In this document: positions 26,515 through 34,189 of the stretch, in pieces | Numbering within the stretch: the stretch's first letter is position 1 | Layout of the letters: each line of letters starts with the position of its first letter | From: JBFMDN01 sp040753915 | GTDB lineage: Bacteria; Desulfobacterota; Desulfomonilia; Desulfomonilales; Desulfomonilaceae | Assembly (NCBI GenBank): GCA_040753915.1 | Contig: JBFMDN010000042.1 | Coordinates: forward strand, 1-47,862 | Reading direction: 5' to 3' | DNA: 47,862 nt | Notes under the pieces: generated by a model | What the model was told of the DNA's origin: nothing | The model's database searches: none | The model's input: only the letters and a program-made list of their open reading frames with translations | Made by a program: the position numbers and the translations under genes

Positions 26515-27294
26515 GTGAAGTCACTCGTGTGCCTCAAACAGGTCCCTGACACGGAAACGCAGATAAAGGTGAATCCTCAGGGAACCGGGATCGTGACTGA
26601 CGGAATCAAGTACGTCATCAATCCCTACGACGAATTCAGTGTGGAAGAGGCGCTCCGCCTCAAGGAAAAATTCAAAGCGGGCGAGGTAGTAATCCTGAGC
26701 ATCGGCCCTGATCGTGGCACCGAAGCCATTCGGACTGCTCTCGCTATGGGTGCGGACAGAGGAATTCATGTCAACGATGCCCAACTCAACGAGGCTGACC
26801 CGTACGTGATAGCTCAGGCCCTTGCTGCTGCAGCCTCGAAGGTGGAATACGACATCATCTTTTGCGGTCATCGAGCCATTGATGACGATTTCGGCGAAGC
26901 CGGCGCCATGCTGGCGGAAATGCTGAACCTCCCTCAAGTGACCCTGGTGACCAAAGTGGAAGTCTCCGACGATAAGAAAAGCGCTACCCTCGAGAGAGAA
27001 GTTGAGGGCGGCAAGGAGATCGTTGAAGTCAGCCTGCCCTGCGTGATTACATCTCAAAAGGGGCTGAACGAGCCACGCTACGCTTCTCTCCCGGGCATCA
27101 TGAAGGCCAAGAAGAAGCCTATCGACAAGAAAACTGCTGCAGATCTGGGAATAAATCCGGAACCGAAGCTCGTTGCTCAGAATTTCAGCATGCCGCCTGA
27201 ACGTCAAGCCGGCAAGAAGTATGAGGGCCTGGAGCCGGCTGAAGCAGCCAAGACAGTCGTCACCGCGCTTCGAGCAGAGGCCAAAGTCATCTGA
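26515..27294 (+). CDS. etfB: Electron transfer flavoprotein, beta subunit
   Basis: A protein of 259 residues, the standard length. It begins KSLVCLKQVPDTETQIKV and contains VINPYDEFSVEEALRLKE and ALAMGADRGIHV. The family signature near residues 120-145 is DIIFCGHRAIDDDFGEAGAMLAEML, and VSLPCVITSQKGLNEPRY follows. EtfB binds AMP (or FAD in bifurcating forms) and, with EtfA, carries electrons from acyl-CoA and other dehydrogenases in the cytoplasm. GTG 26515 follows a strong AAAGGAGG about 7 bp upstream. The etfA gene follows after 36 bp with its own ribosome binding site, forming an operon. No dehydrogenase partner gene is adjacent. Confidence 0.95.
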   Translation: MKSLVCLKQVPDTETQIKVNPQGTGIVTDGIKYVINPYDEFSVEEALRLKEKFKAGEVVILSIGPDRGTEAIRTALAMGADRGIHVNDAQLNEADPYVIAQALAAAASKVEYDIIFCGHRAIDDDFGEAGAMLAEMLNLPQVTLVTKVEVSDDKKSATLEREVEGGKEIVEVSLPCVITSQKGLNEPRYASLPGIMKAKKKPIDKKTAADLGINPEPKLVAQNFSMPPERQAGKKYEGLEPAEAAKTVVTALRAEAKVI

Positions 27295-27330
27295 TTGAAA
27301 CTAAGGCCACTTGATGGAGGAAAAAATCAT

Positions 27331-28311
27331 ATGCCAAACGTGCTTATATACGGAGAGATCAAGGCAGGCAAGATAAAGAAAACCGCATTTGAATTGGCGA
27401 GCGAGGGAAGGAAGCTGGCTGACGCCATGGGCGGCGAGCTTGCCGCTGTGCTCATGGGTCCCCAGGCCGAGCAGTTTGCTCCCGACCTGGCCCGATATGG
27501 TGCAGACGTTGTTTATGTGCTTCAGGCGCCGGAATTGGAATCGTACAATTCCGAGTATTACGCGCAAGCCCTTGCTCACGTGGTGAAAGAAAAGGGTCCC
27601 GAAGTGGTGCTCGTTAGCCACTCCATGCAGGGAAAAGACCTTGCGCCGAGGACTGCCGCAAAACTGGGAACAGCAGTCGTCGCGGACTGCATCTCATTCG
27701 AGCTCGACGGCACGAAACTGATAGGGAAGCGCCCCATGTACGCGGGCAAGTGCTTCGCCAAGTGGTCGTGCACTTCGTCTCCCCAGATAGCATCGGCCCG
27801 ACCCAATGTTCTGGAAACAGTGGAGAACCCCAAGGCCGGAACAGTGGAGAAGATCGATTTCGCACCGGATACCAGCCGCCCCACGTACACGACCAAAGAG
27901 CTGAACCTTGACACCAGCGGCAAAGTAGACCTTACCGAGGCGGAGATCATCGTGTCCGGAGGAAGGGGGATGGGCGGCGACGATTACTCCCTTCTCGAGG
28001 AGATGGCATCCATTTTCGGTCCCACGGCCACGGTCGGGGCTTCCAGAGCAGCGGTGGACGCAGGCTGGAGACCGCACTCCGATCAGGTAGGACAAACGGG
28101 CAAGACCGTGACACCAAATCTGTACGTTGCCTGCGGCATTTCCGGTTCTATCCAGCACCTTGCCGGCATGGGCTCGTCCAAGGTGATCGTTGCCATCAAC
28201 AAGGATCCTGAGGCTCCCATCTTCACCAAGGCGGACTATGGGATCGTGGGAGACCTTTTCAAGGTGGTGCCCGAATTCAACAAAGAGCTGAGAGCCCTAC
28301 TAGCAGAGTAA
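27331..28311 (+). CDS. etfA: Electron transfer flavoprotein, alpha subunit
   Basis: A protein of 326 residues. The N-terminal domain holds VLIYGEIKAGKIKKTAFELASEG. The C-terminal FAD-binding domain (from about residue 205) has the signature IVSGGRGMGGDDYSLLEEMA, then GASRAAVDAGWRPHSDQVGQTG and YVACGISGSIQHLAGM, with VAINKDPEAPIF near the end. Together with EtfB it forms the heterodimeric electron carrier. ATG 27331 is preceded by GGAGG; an earlier in-frame codon at 27295 directly abuts etfB but lacks a ribosome binding site. The downstream hairpin at 28330-28361 may end the transcript. Whether the complex is a classical or an electron-bifurcating type is not decided here. Confidence 0.95.
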   Translation: MPNVLIYGEIKAGKIKKTAFELASEGRKLADAMGGELAAVLMGPQAEQFAPDLARYGADVVYVLQAPELESYNSEYYAQALAHVVKEKGPEVVLVSHSMQGKDLAPRTAAKLGTAVVADCISFELDGTKLIGKRPMYAGKCFAKWSCTSSPQIASARPNVLETVENPKAGTVEKIDFAPDTSRPTYTTKELNLDTSGKVDLTEAEIIVSGGRGMGGDDYSLLEEMASIFGPTATVGASRAAVDAGWRPHSDQVGQTGKTVTPNLYVACGISGSIQHLAGMGSSKVIVAINKDPEAPIFTKADYGIVGDLFKVVPEFNKELRALLAE

Positions 28312-28329
28312 TCACCCCATTAGCGAAAC

Positions 28330-28361
28330 GGTCAGGAGGCTCTTCCCGGAGCCCCCTGACC
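28330..28361 (+). terminator. Hairpin after etfA, probable transcription terminator
   Basis: Arms at 28330-28342 (GGTCAGGAGGCTC) and 28349-28361 (GAGCCCCCTGACC) pair over 13 positions with one mismatch around a six-base loop, 19 bp after the etfA stop. There is no T-run afterwards, so termination may be weak or Rho-assisted. Confidence 0.5.
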
Positions 28362-28518
28362 CTAGTAGACGGCTGCGGCTGCACAAACATCCATGACTTC
28401 GCAGTCACAACGGACCATGACAGCCAGCGCCGCATTCCTGTCTTCGTAGCGCCTACGTCTCGCCGGTAATCAGGGGACTTTCACGTAAATATAATGCTTC
28501 GGGCGAGGGTGGATTTGA

Positions 28519-28717
28519 GAAAGTGTCTCAAAAGCCGGCGGTCCGTGATAGTCGTGGCACACCCCCTCACCCTGACCCTCTCCCCCGAAGCGGGGGAGAG
28601 GGGATTCTTTCGGCTCCCTCTCCCGCTGGGAGAGGGTTGGGGTGAGGGTGCCTTTCCATGCATCGACGCTCAATCGTGCCACGATTTTTGGTGTGTCCCG
28701 AGTTTTGAGACAGTTTC
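28519..28717. repeat. Nested palindromic element of about 200 bp (MITE-like)
   Basis: Outer arms GAAAGTGTCTCAAAA (28519-28533) and TTTTGAGACAGTTTC (28703-28717) are inverted repeats with one mismatch. Inside them a CGTGGCAC and GTGCCACG pair marks a second layer. The core at about 28563-28652 is a palindrome of CCCTCACCCTGACC, CTCTCCC, GGGAGAGG and GGGTGAGGG blocks. Palindromes with this CCCTCACCC/GGGAGAGGG core are common dispersed repeats in many bacterial genomes. The nesting and lack of a gene suggest a small non-autonomous mobile element. Confidence 0.7.
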
Positions 28718-29032
28718 TTGAAACTTGCCCCTACCAGCACTGCGAAGGTACTTCTGCCGAAAAGTCCGATGCGCCCTGATTTCGAGCGGTTTACGAATCG
28801 CCCCTGCTGCAATGTTCCTTGATCCATGCCTATTACCAGATTTGTGAGACAGCCGCTTCCCGCATGGGATTCGTGACGGGCCGAGGCCCGTGTTGCGTGA
28901 AAGGTTGACGGCCGGAAATCCTGCGAGAAACATCTTTCACATGTCGGCAGAGCTCACGGACTCTGCCGACCGCCTTCCCGGGCGAGACGCTTATTCTCCC
29001 CGTGCCACGAGCCCTCCTGATCTCCAACCGCA

Positions 29033-30280
29033 TCAAGGCCCACTTGTAACCCATTTTCCTTTCATCTCTATGTAGCTGGGCTTTGCCATGAATTCTTGCG
29101 GATTCCACGTCCAAAATTGGCTAAGGCTGGGAAAGGTCTTAATTATTGTGTTCTGCCATTGACCGTCTGACAATTGAATCTTCCCGATATAGTAATTCTG
29201 GATTGGGGCTCCAAATTCATCAAACCTTATCGTCCCTCGCGGGGCCTTAAGCTCGATCGAGCGCATGACCCTTACGAGGTCTTTGCCTTTGATTTCGCCT
29301 TTGGCTTTCTGAAGAGCTTCTGCGATCACCATACCGGTGACGTACCCCTGTTCCGCGTAATGAGATGGAGCTCGACCGTATTTCTTGGCGAATGCCGATT
29401 TGAACCGGCTGTTTTCAGGAGTATCTACAGACGGAGACCAGTGCGTCACGTTGACGACTCCATCGGCCGACTTTCCCACTTGAGCCAGCACGTTTGGCTC
29501 CACAAGATCGCCCTTGGCCACGATGGGCAATCTTTCCTTCAGAGGGGAAGAAGCAAATTGCTGAACAAACCGAATTGCATCTCCTCCTGCGAGGAACACG
29601 AAAGCCACATCCGCATCGGGCTTGATCTGAGCGAGGATAGGCTTAAAATCCTGCGTTCCCAAAGGCGGCCACAGCTCTTGCACTATTCTCCCCCCCATCT
29701 TGGTAAATGTATTGCAAATGCCGCCTATTTGTTCGTAACCTGCAGCGTTGCCAGCACCTATGGTTACAGCTTTACGAAAACCTTGCTCGAACGCCCATGA
29801 GCCGAGTGGATGCGAGCCGCCACTACTGGTGAAGGAAACACGAACGATTAAAGGGCTCGCCTTCCTCTGGGTCAAGTCGTCTGCCCCGGCATTGGAAATG
29901 ACGAATGGGACATCGTGCTTCTCCACGAGCTCCGCAAGGGCGTAGGCGCACCCCGAATCCACTACCCCTGCTATCACGTCTACTTTATTCTTCTCGATGA
30001 GATCAAAGGCAGAATCCAGGGCCAAGGTGACCGTGTTGCTGGCTATGTTTTTCACAAGAACTTCAACGTCACGGCCGCCGGCTTTGTGCCCTATCTCTTC
30101 CATGTACAGGTTCAGGCCGTCCCTCATATCAATGCCGAGCGACTTGTAGACACCGGTCAGAGAGATGCAATAGCCTATCTTGAATGGTGGAGCTGCAGCG
30201 GCCATGGTACCAAAACAGCTCAGGGCAAGTACCACAACGACCGAGACCAAACGTAAAGCAATGCTTCTCCCGCTATTCAT
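29033..30280 (-). CDS. Branched-chain amino acid type ABC transporter substrate-binding protein
   Basis: A protein of 415 residues. A signal peptide covers about residues 1-29 (ends TMAAAAPP). The mature part is a type 1 periplasmic binding protein: FKIGYCISLTGVYKSLGIDMRDGLNLY, VDVIAGVVDSGCAYALAELVEKHDVPFVIS and AEQGYVTGMVIAEALQKAKGEIKG, each a typical LivJ/LivK-like segment. It should bind a small amide, amino acid or aromatic acid and deliver it to an inner-membrane ABC permease. No permease or ATPase gene is nearby, so it is an orphan and could also act in sensing. AAAGGAG precedes ATG 30280. The ligand is not predictable. Confidence 0.88.
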   Translation of the reverse strand: MNSGRSIALRLVSVVVVLALSCFGTMAAAAPPFKIGYCISLTGVYKSLGIDMRDGLNLYMEEIGHKAGGRDVEVLVKNIASNTVTLALDSAFDLIEKNKVDVIAGVVDSGCAYALAELVEKHDVPFVISNAGADDLTQRKASPLIVRVSFTSSGGSHPLGSWAFEQGFRKAVTIGAGNAAGYEQIGGICNTFTKMGGRIVQELWPPLGTQDFKPILAQIKPDADVAFVFLAGGDAIRFVQQFASSPLKERLPIVAKGDLVEPNVLAQVGKSADGVVNVTHWSPSVDTPENSRFKSAFAKKYGRAPSHYAEQGYVTGMVIAEALQKAKGEIKGKDLVRVMRSIELKAPRGTIRFDEFGAPIQNYYIGKIQLSDGQWQNTIIKTFPSLSQFWTWNPQEFMAKPSYIEMKGKWVTSGP

Positions 30281-30677
30281 GAATTCGACTCCTTTCTCCC
30301 GTATACCGTATCTCTAGCGCGAATCCCCCGCACAAAATGCGGCCCGCTGAACAGCCGCCTCACCATCGGAAAAGGTCGGTCTGGACGCGAACCACGATCG
30401 TCAGCTCAAACTGGAAAGAGATCACTCCCCGTCCTGATCATGAAAGGAGACCCGCGCTCGTTCAGCGAGCCGGGACGTGACATGTGAAACAGCCCAAAAG
30501 GTGTTGAAGTTTCAAACGTGTGGTCCACCACCAACCATAGCAGAGGACCACTCGAACTTCAAGCGCTGATTTCAAGGTCACCGTAAGCATTCACTCTTGA
30601 GCGGGAGGAGAGGATCGATTAGCAGAAATCATTGACGATTTTGTTCTGTCCGCCGCGCACAAGTGAATGCTTACGGG
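30281..30677. other. Intergenic region upstream of the binding-protein gene
   Basis: About 400 bp between two minus-strand genes. It must hold the promoter of the binding-protein gene, but no clear promoter pair was identified. It includes most of the inverted-repeat pair listed at 30581-30676. No coding frame with a recognisable product is seen. Confidence 0.4.
30581..30676. repeat. Perfect 15-bp inverted repeats around a 66-bp spacer
   Basis: CCGTAAGCATTCACT at 30581-30595 is repeated in reverse complement at 30662-30676, one base short of the stop codon of the minus-strand membrane protein. Sequences beginning GTAAGC are reminiscent of the terminal repeats of IS66-like elements, so this may be a small remnant or MITE; it could also act as a stem for transcription termination. 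Confidence 0.5.
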
Positions 30678-32390
30678 TCAACGGTTCTCCGATAGCGCCG
30701 AGCGGATGGCAACATTCTGGGAATCGTGCAGTAGAGCGTACTCGAGTAATCGAATCCCTTCCGACTTTCGTCCCTGCGAAATTGCGGTGAGACCAAGCGT
30801 GAACGCTACCCTGGCCACTCTCTTGTTGCGGTTGAGCTCGTACGCGTTTCGCGGGGGCAAGAGAGGGGTGGACAGGGGGCTCGCATCAGGCCGAATGCTG
30901 AGCTGCAATGCATTTTCATAAGTCGTGCGGTGAGCCCGATACACGGTGGGGTCCGACATTTGAGCCGCGAACCCGCTGAGCACGTCCAGGAAAGGGATGT
31001 GCTCAACTCTTTGAGAAAACGGAGGCAGCCTGAAAAAGGCATCTCTCCAGAATTCCACCGGACTCCATCTCTGCGCCTGCCACCAGGTGATCGCGGCCAG
31101 GCACGAGCAGGGCACCACAAAAACAACCGCTCCAGCTACCCAGGCAGATCTTTGGGGGATACATGATTGTACCCAACGCACAACCGTGATCGTGCTGCAT
31201 CCGATCAGGAGCAAGCCGGCCATGGGGAGAATGGCACGATACCCGAAATACAGGTACTGCGGAACGAGGAAGGACTCAGGTATCAGGACAATGAAAAAGA
31301 AGAGAATCCCAAAAGACCAAAGGGGGTTCCTTCGAGCGAGGGCTACCGCTATCGCCACTAGTCCCATCGCACCCAGGAAGGCGAGCGCCGTGATCGGCGG
31401 ATCGAATAGGGAAAGCGAATAGGTCATGGGCTCTATGAGGTGCACCTTCCACACAAATGGGAACACTATCATTCCGAGGTATGAGAAAAATACCCGACTC
31501 TCGGTCAAAGCCACCTGAACCCAGCTCAGCCCGACTCCCTGATAATGCGACAGGAGGCGATTGAGAATCCCCTCGGGATGTGCGCTGTGCGGTCCATGCA
31601 GACTGTGGATGATGAGCACGTACGCTATACACACGGGAATCGCGAGGCAAGCTATGATCGCTGCTCTGCGAAGCAACTGTCTGCCTTGACTTTGCAGGAG
31701 CGTCACCTCCGCAAGGACGAGAATGAGAGGCAGAGTGATAACATTCTCTTTGGTGAGCATGCCGCACAAGAAGAAGCCCCCCGTGCACGCGTACCATGCC
31801 GTGCTACGGCACAACTGAACGCGACCGGCCAAATACGCCGCCAAAGCCGCTAGATAGAACATGCAAGCCATGATGGCTTCGCGCTGCCAGATGTACAACA
31901 CTACCAGGCTTTGCAGGGGATGGACTATAAAGACCAGCCCCAGAAACGCGCCCACTGCTCGCCTCTCGGTCGCATCGGTCCCCGGCCCCACGCCAGGGAT
32001 TCCCATAACCGTCTCGCTCACGAGCGCAAGGAGCATACCGACAGCGGCAAGCACCGCCGCATTGTACAGCCTGAACCACAGAGGTGAAAACCCCGAGAAC
32101 AGGTAGTTCGCGTACAGGCTCATCATGAAGGCAGGTCGAGCCGGCACAATACCGATGACTTTGAACAGATCTCGACTCTCAAATATCTCAGAGGACTTCG
32201 CTATAAACGCGTCCGAATCGTAGACCATGGGCGCGTCGAAACCCGGAAGGTGGATCAGAACTGCTATAGCAAAGAAAAGGATGAACAGAAGTCCGTAGAA
32301 CAAGGCCCGATTGCAGACTATTCCCCTATCTGGAGGCTCGTCAACACTCCGGCGAATGGCTGATCTCTCGACTCTTGGAAACACACCCAC
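30678..32390 (-). CDS. GT-C-fold membrane protein, TMTC/DUF1736-like, with C-terminal helical tail
   Basis: A protein of 570 residues with about 11 or 12 membrane helices. An early loop after the first helix carries PMVYDSDAFI, where GT-C enzymes place their catalytic acidic residue. The segment CGMLTKENVITLPLILVLAE holds the Lys-Glu motif seen in TMTC-like and related polyprenyl-phosphate-sugar transferases. A late loop has PQYLYFGYRAILPMAGLL. After the membrane part, a soluble tail (about 470-570) ends with a TPR-like pair of helices (ARVAFTLGLTAISQGRKSEGIRLLEYALL). This suggests transfer of a sugar from a polyprenyl carrier to protein or glycan on the periplasmic side. The start is GTG 32390. 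It lies downstream of the radical SAM gene on the same strand, perhaps in one operon. Family assignment is by pattern only. Confidence 0.65.
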   Translation of the reverse strand: MGVFPRVERSAIRRSVDEPPDRGIVCNRALFYGLLFILFFAIAVLIHLPGFDAPMVYDSDAFIAKSSEIFESRDLFKVIGIVPARPAFMMSLYANYLFSGFSPLWFRLYNAAVLAAVGMLLALVSETVMGIPGVGPGTDATERRAVGAFLGLVFIVHPLQSLVVLYIWQREAIMACMFYLAALAAYLAGRVQLCRSTAWYACTGGFFLCGMLTKENVITLPLILVLAEVTLLQSQGRQLLRRAAIIACLAIPVCIAYVLIIHSLHGPHSAHPEGILNRLLSHYQGVGLSWVQVALTESRVFFSYLGMIVFPFVWKVHLIEPMTYSLSLFDPPITALAFLGAMGLVAIAVALARRNPLWSFGILFFFIVLIPESFLVPQYLYFGYRAILPMAGLLLIGCSTITVVRWVQSCIPQRSAWVAGAVVFVVPCSCLAAITWWQAQRWSPVEFWRDAFFRLPPFSQRVEHIPFLDVLSGFAAQMSDPTVYRAHRTTYENALQLSIRPDASPLSTPLLPPRNAYELNRNKRVARVAFTLGLTAISQGRKSEGIRLLEYALLHDSQNVAIRSALSENR

Positions 32391-32516
32391 ACCGTCCCAA
32401 TCAATTAAGGGCCGACAGTTCTGCTAGAATCCTGCACCGCGCTTTGAGGCTAAAAGGATGTAGAGAAGCGCAGTGTGCCATTTTCTACGCCCAATGCAAT
32501 CATACATGCCAGCCCC

Positions 32517-33746
32517 CTAACGACGCCACGCGTGGATCAACGGGATCAGAAGCCCGCAGCGATGGAGTGTTTTTGCCATGCGAGAGACAGAGGAAACAAG
32601 TGACACCTTCAACCGCATAGCATCGATAGTGGTCCACCCTTTGAGCTTGCACTCCCGGCAAACCTTGGCCAAATTTCCAGTGAGAATGCCTTCGCGAAAT
32701 CCTCGAACCGCGTCGTTGTTGAGAATGTCCGACAATTCGTCTCCAGAGCTCAAATCCCCGATCATTACTCCACTGGCACAACACGGGCTTATCCTGCCAT
32801 TGGAGTCAACTTTCACGTATATCCAGGGATCCAGACAGTCTCTCGTTAGTCGCTCTGGGCCCCGATCGTACGAGCGTTCTCCAGGGGGAAACTCCCCTAC
32901 CCGCTTCAGGGCCAGAGCTCTGTTGACTTCCTCCAGTAAAGTGTTGCACAGGAAGCTGCCCTTCCCTCTCCGTATCGAGTGAAACACGCCCTCGAGGAAA
33001 GGGCCTACTGCCTCCAGCTCACTCACAGGAAGTTGTGAGAGCGAGCGTACAGGCAGGGTGCCTTCAACTGGCTGATGCTCGTACATGCTAAGGAAATTGA
33101 AATGCTTGATGCCCTGGGCTAAGCCAAAGTCGACGTATTCTCGAAGACCCCAGACAGTCAGATCGCTCACTACGGCATTCCACCAGAATACCGGCCCCTT
33201 CAGGCCGTGCCGCAACGCCTGGGATCGGATCTTTGCCAGATTATACACCACCGTCTTCAAGTCCCCGCCCCTCCTCAATTTCTTGAAAAGCTGCGGATCC
33301 GCGGTGTCCACACTCACTTGAATGATCATCAATCGGGCGAGCGTGAGAGCCTCTTCGTCAGTAAGCTCGCGGGCCAGGTTAGTCGTGATGAAGAGATCGA
33401 TGCCCTGGTCCAGAAGACGGTTGCAGTGGTGGTGCCAGCCTTTGACCACCGTGGTCTCGCCACCCCCGCTTACCCCCACTGCCAAAATCCCTCGCTGTTT
33501 CAGCACACGTACCACGTGAGAAAGGTGATTAAGATCGAGATCCGTACCCGTATGCCTTCCGGCGACCGAGTAGCAATAGACACACCGGAGGTTGCATCGG
33601 GAGGTGAACTCGATTTCTGCCCTGGCAGTGAAATTCGATCGTAATAGTTCCCCGGCTCGAGTCGCGGACAGCCATGAGTCGCTCACTCGATAGGCCGCTC
33701 TCAGGAGCAGTCTCACCAGCCTATTGTTCTGAAGGGTCTCTCGCAC
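32517..33746 (-). CDS. Radical SAM protein with SPASM domain
   Basis: With the GTG start at 33746 the product has 409 residues. The radical SAM cluster motif is FTSRCNLRCVYCYS (CxxxCxxC), followed by GVSGGGETTVVKG, the SAM-binding GGE-type motif. A C-terminal Cys-rich region (DCLDPWIYVKVDSNGRISPCC, split, and then VCRECKLKGW) matches a SPASM domain that carries one or two extra iron-sulfur clusters. Enzymes of this class modify peptides, proteins or small substrates. The frame extends to a GTG at 33908, but the extra 54 residues look unstructured and an AGGAG lies about 10 bases before GTG 33746, so I choose the shorter form. The gene for a membrane glycosyltransferase follows on the same strand. 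The substrate is unknown; no small precursor peptide gene was recognised. Confidence 0.8.
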   Translation of the reverse strand: MRETLQNNRLVRLLLRAAYRVSDSWLSATRAGELLRSNFTARAEIEFTSRCNLRCVYCYSVAGRHTGTDLDLNHLSHVVRVLKQRGILAVGVSGGGETTVVKGWHHHCNRLLDQGIDLFITTNLARELTDEEALTLARLMIIQVSVDTADPQLFKKLRRGGDLKTVVYNLAKIRSQALRHGLKGPVFWWNAVVSDLTVWGLREYVDFGLAQGIKHFNFLSMYEHQPVEGTLPVRSLSQLPVSELEAVGPFLEGVFHSIRRGKGSFLCNTLLEEVNRALALKRVGEFPPGERSYDRGPERLTRDCLDPWIYVKVDSNGRISPCCASGVMIGDLSSGDELSDILNNDAVRGFREGILTGNLAKVCRECKLKGWTTIDAMRLKVSLVSSVSRMAKTLHRCGLLIPLIHAWRR

Positions 33747-34189
33747 GCGCAATCGACTCCTATCCGCGACGATCCATGCAAGGTAAGGCGAAAAGCCCTG
33801 CTGCAATGTGGAGCGGTTTTTGCCGCTGTCGGGCCCACCTGAGCGTGATCGGTGCTTCGGCTGTTTGTCGGTCCCACAACAGGTCGCGCCGTTCCCTTGC
33901 CGAGCCACAGGGGCCGAGCAGCCGACAACGGTTTCGAACGCAAGGTATTTTCTTTCGTATTTCAGCGTACTTTACCTCGTTGTGCTCAGTCAACGATAAT
34001 CTGCGCATACGCGAATGGTTCCCCGAGAAGGGCATTTTCCATTGACTTTGCAGGCACTCGTAGTACAGTGACAAGTTTCAATGGAAGGGTGCTCGCAAAC
34101 AAGACTGGAGCCGCCCCAGACAGGACAGCGATTCGCCGCTCGGACGTGCTATTCAATGCCGAGTCAGGCAGGTACGGAGGATCTGTATT
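33747..34189. other. Divergent intergenic region between radical SAM and ileS genes
   Basis: About 440 bp between divergent genes. No convincing gene is seen. It contains the candidate ileS promoter given separately. No T-box antiterminator signature (specifier loop with conserved TGGNACCGCG) was found. Confidence 0.4.
34042..34069 (+). promoter_or_regulatory. Candidate sigma-70 promoter for ileS-lspA
   Basis: TTGACT at 34042-34047 and TACAGT at 34064-34069 are spaced by 16 bp, about 120 bp ahead of the ileS start. Matches are five and four of six positions. A leader of about 115 bases would result. Confidence 0.4.

Larger units (their letters stand above)
28312..29032. other. Long gene-free stretch between etfA and the binding-protein gene
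   Basis: About 720 bp without a credible gene. It contains the hairpin at 28330-28361 and the nested palindromic repeat at 28519-28717, described separately. The remaining part (28718-29032) has small hairpins such as GGCCGAGGCCC near 28879 and an inverted pair around TCGGCAGAG...CTCTGCCGA at about 28944-28971, which could terminate the minus-strand gene that ends at 29033. Confidence 0.45.

Noticed and set aside
33747..34189. T-box leader upstream of ileS
   Set aside because: No conserved T-box sequence or specifier stem could be found, and T-boxes are uncommon for ileS in this type of bacterium.
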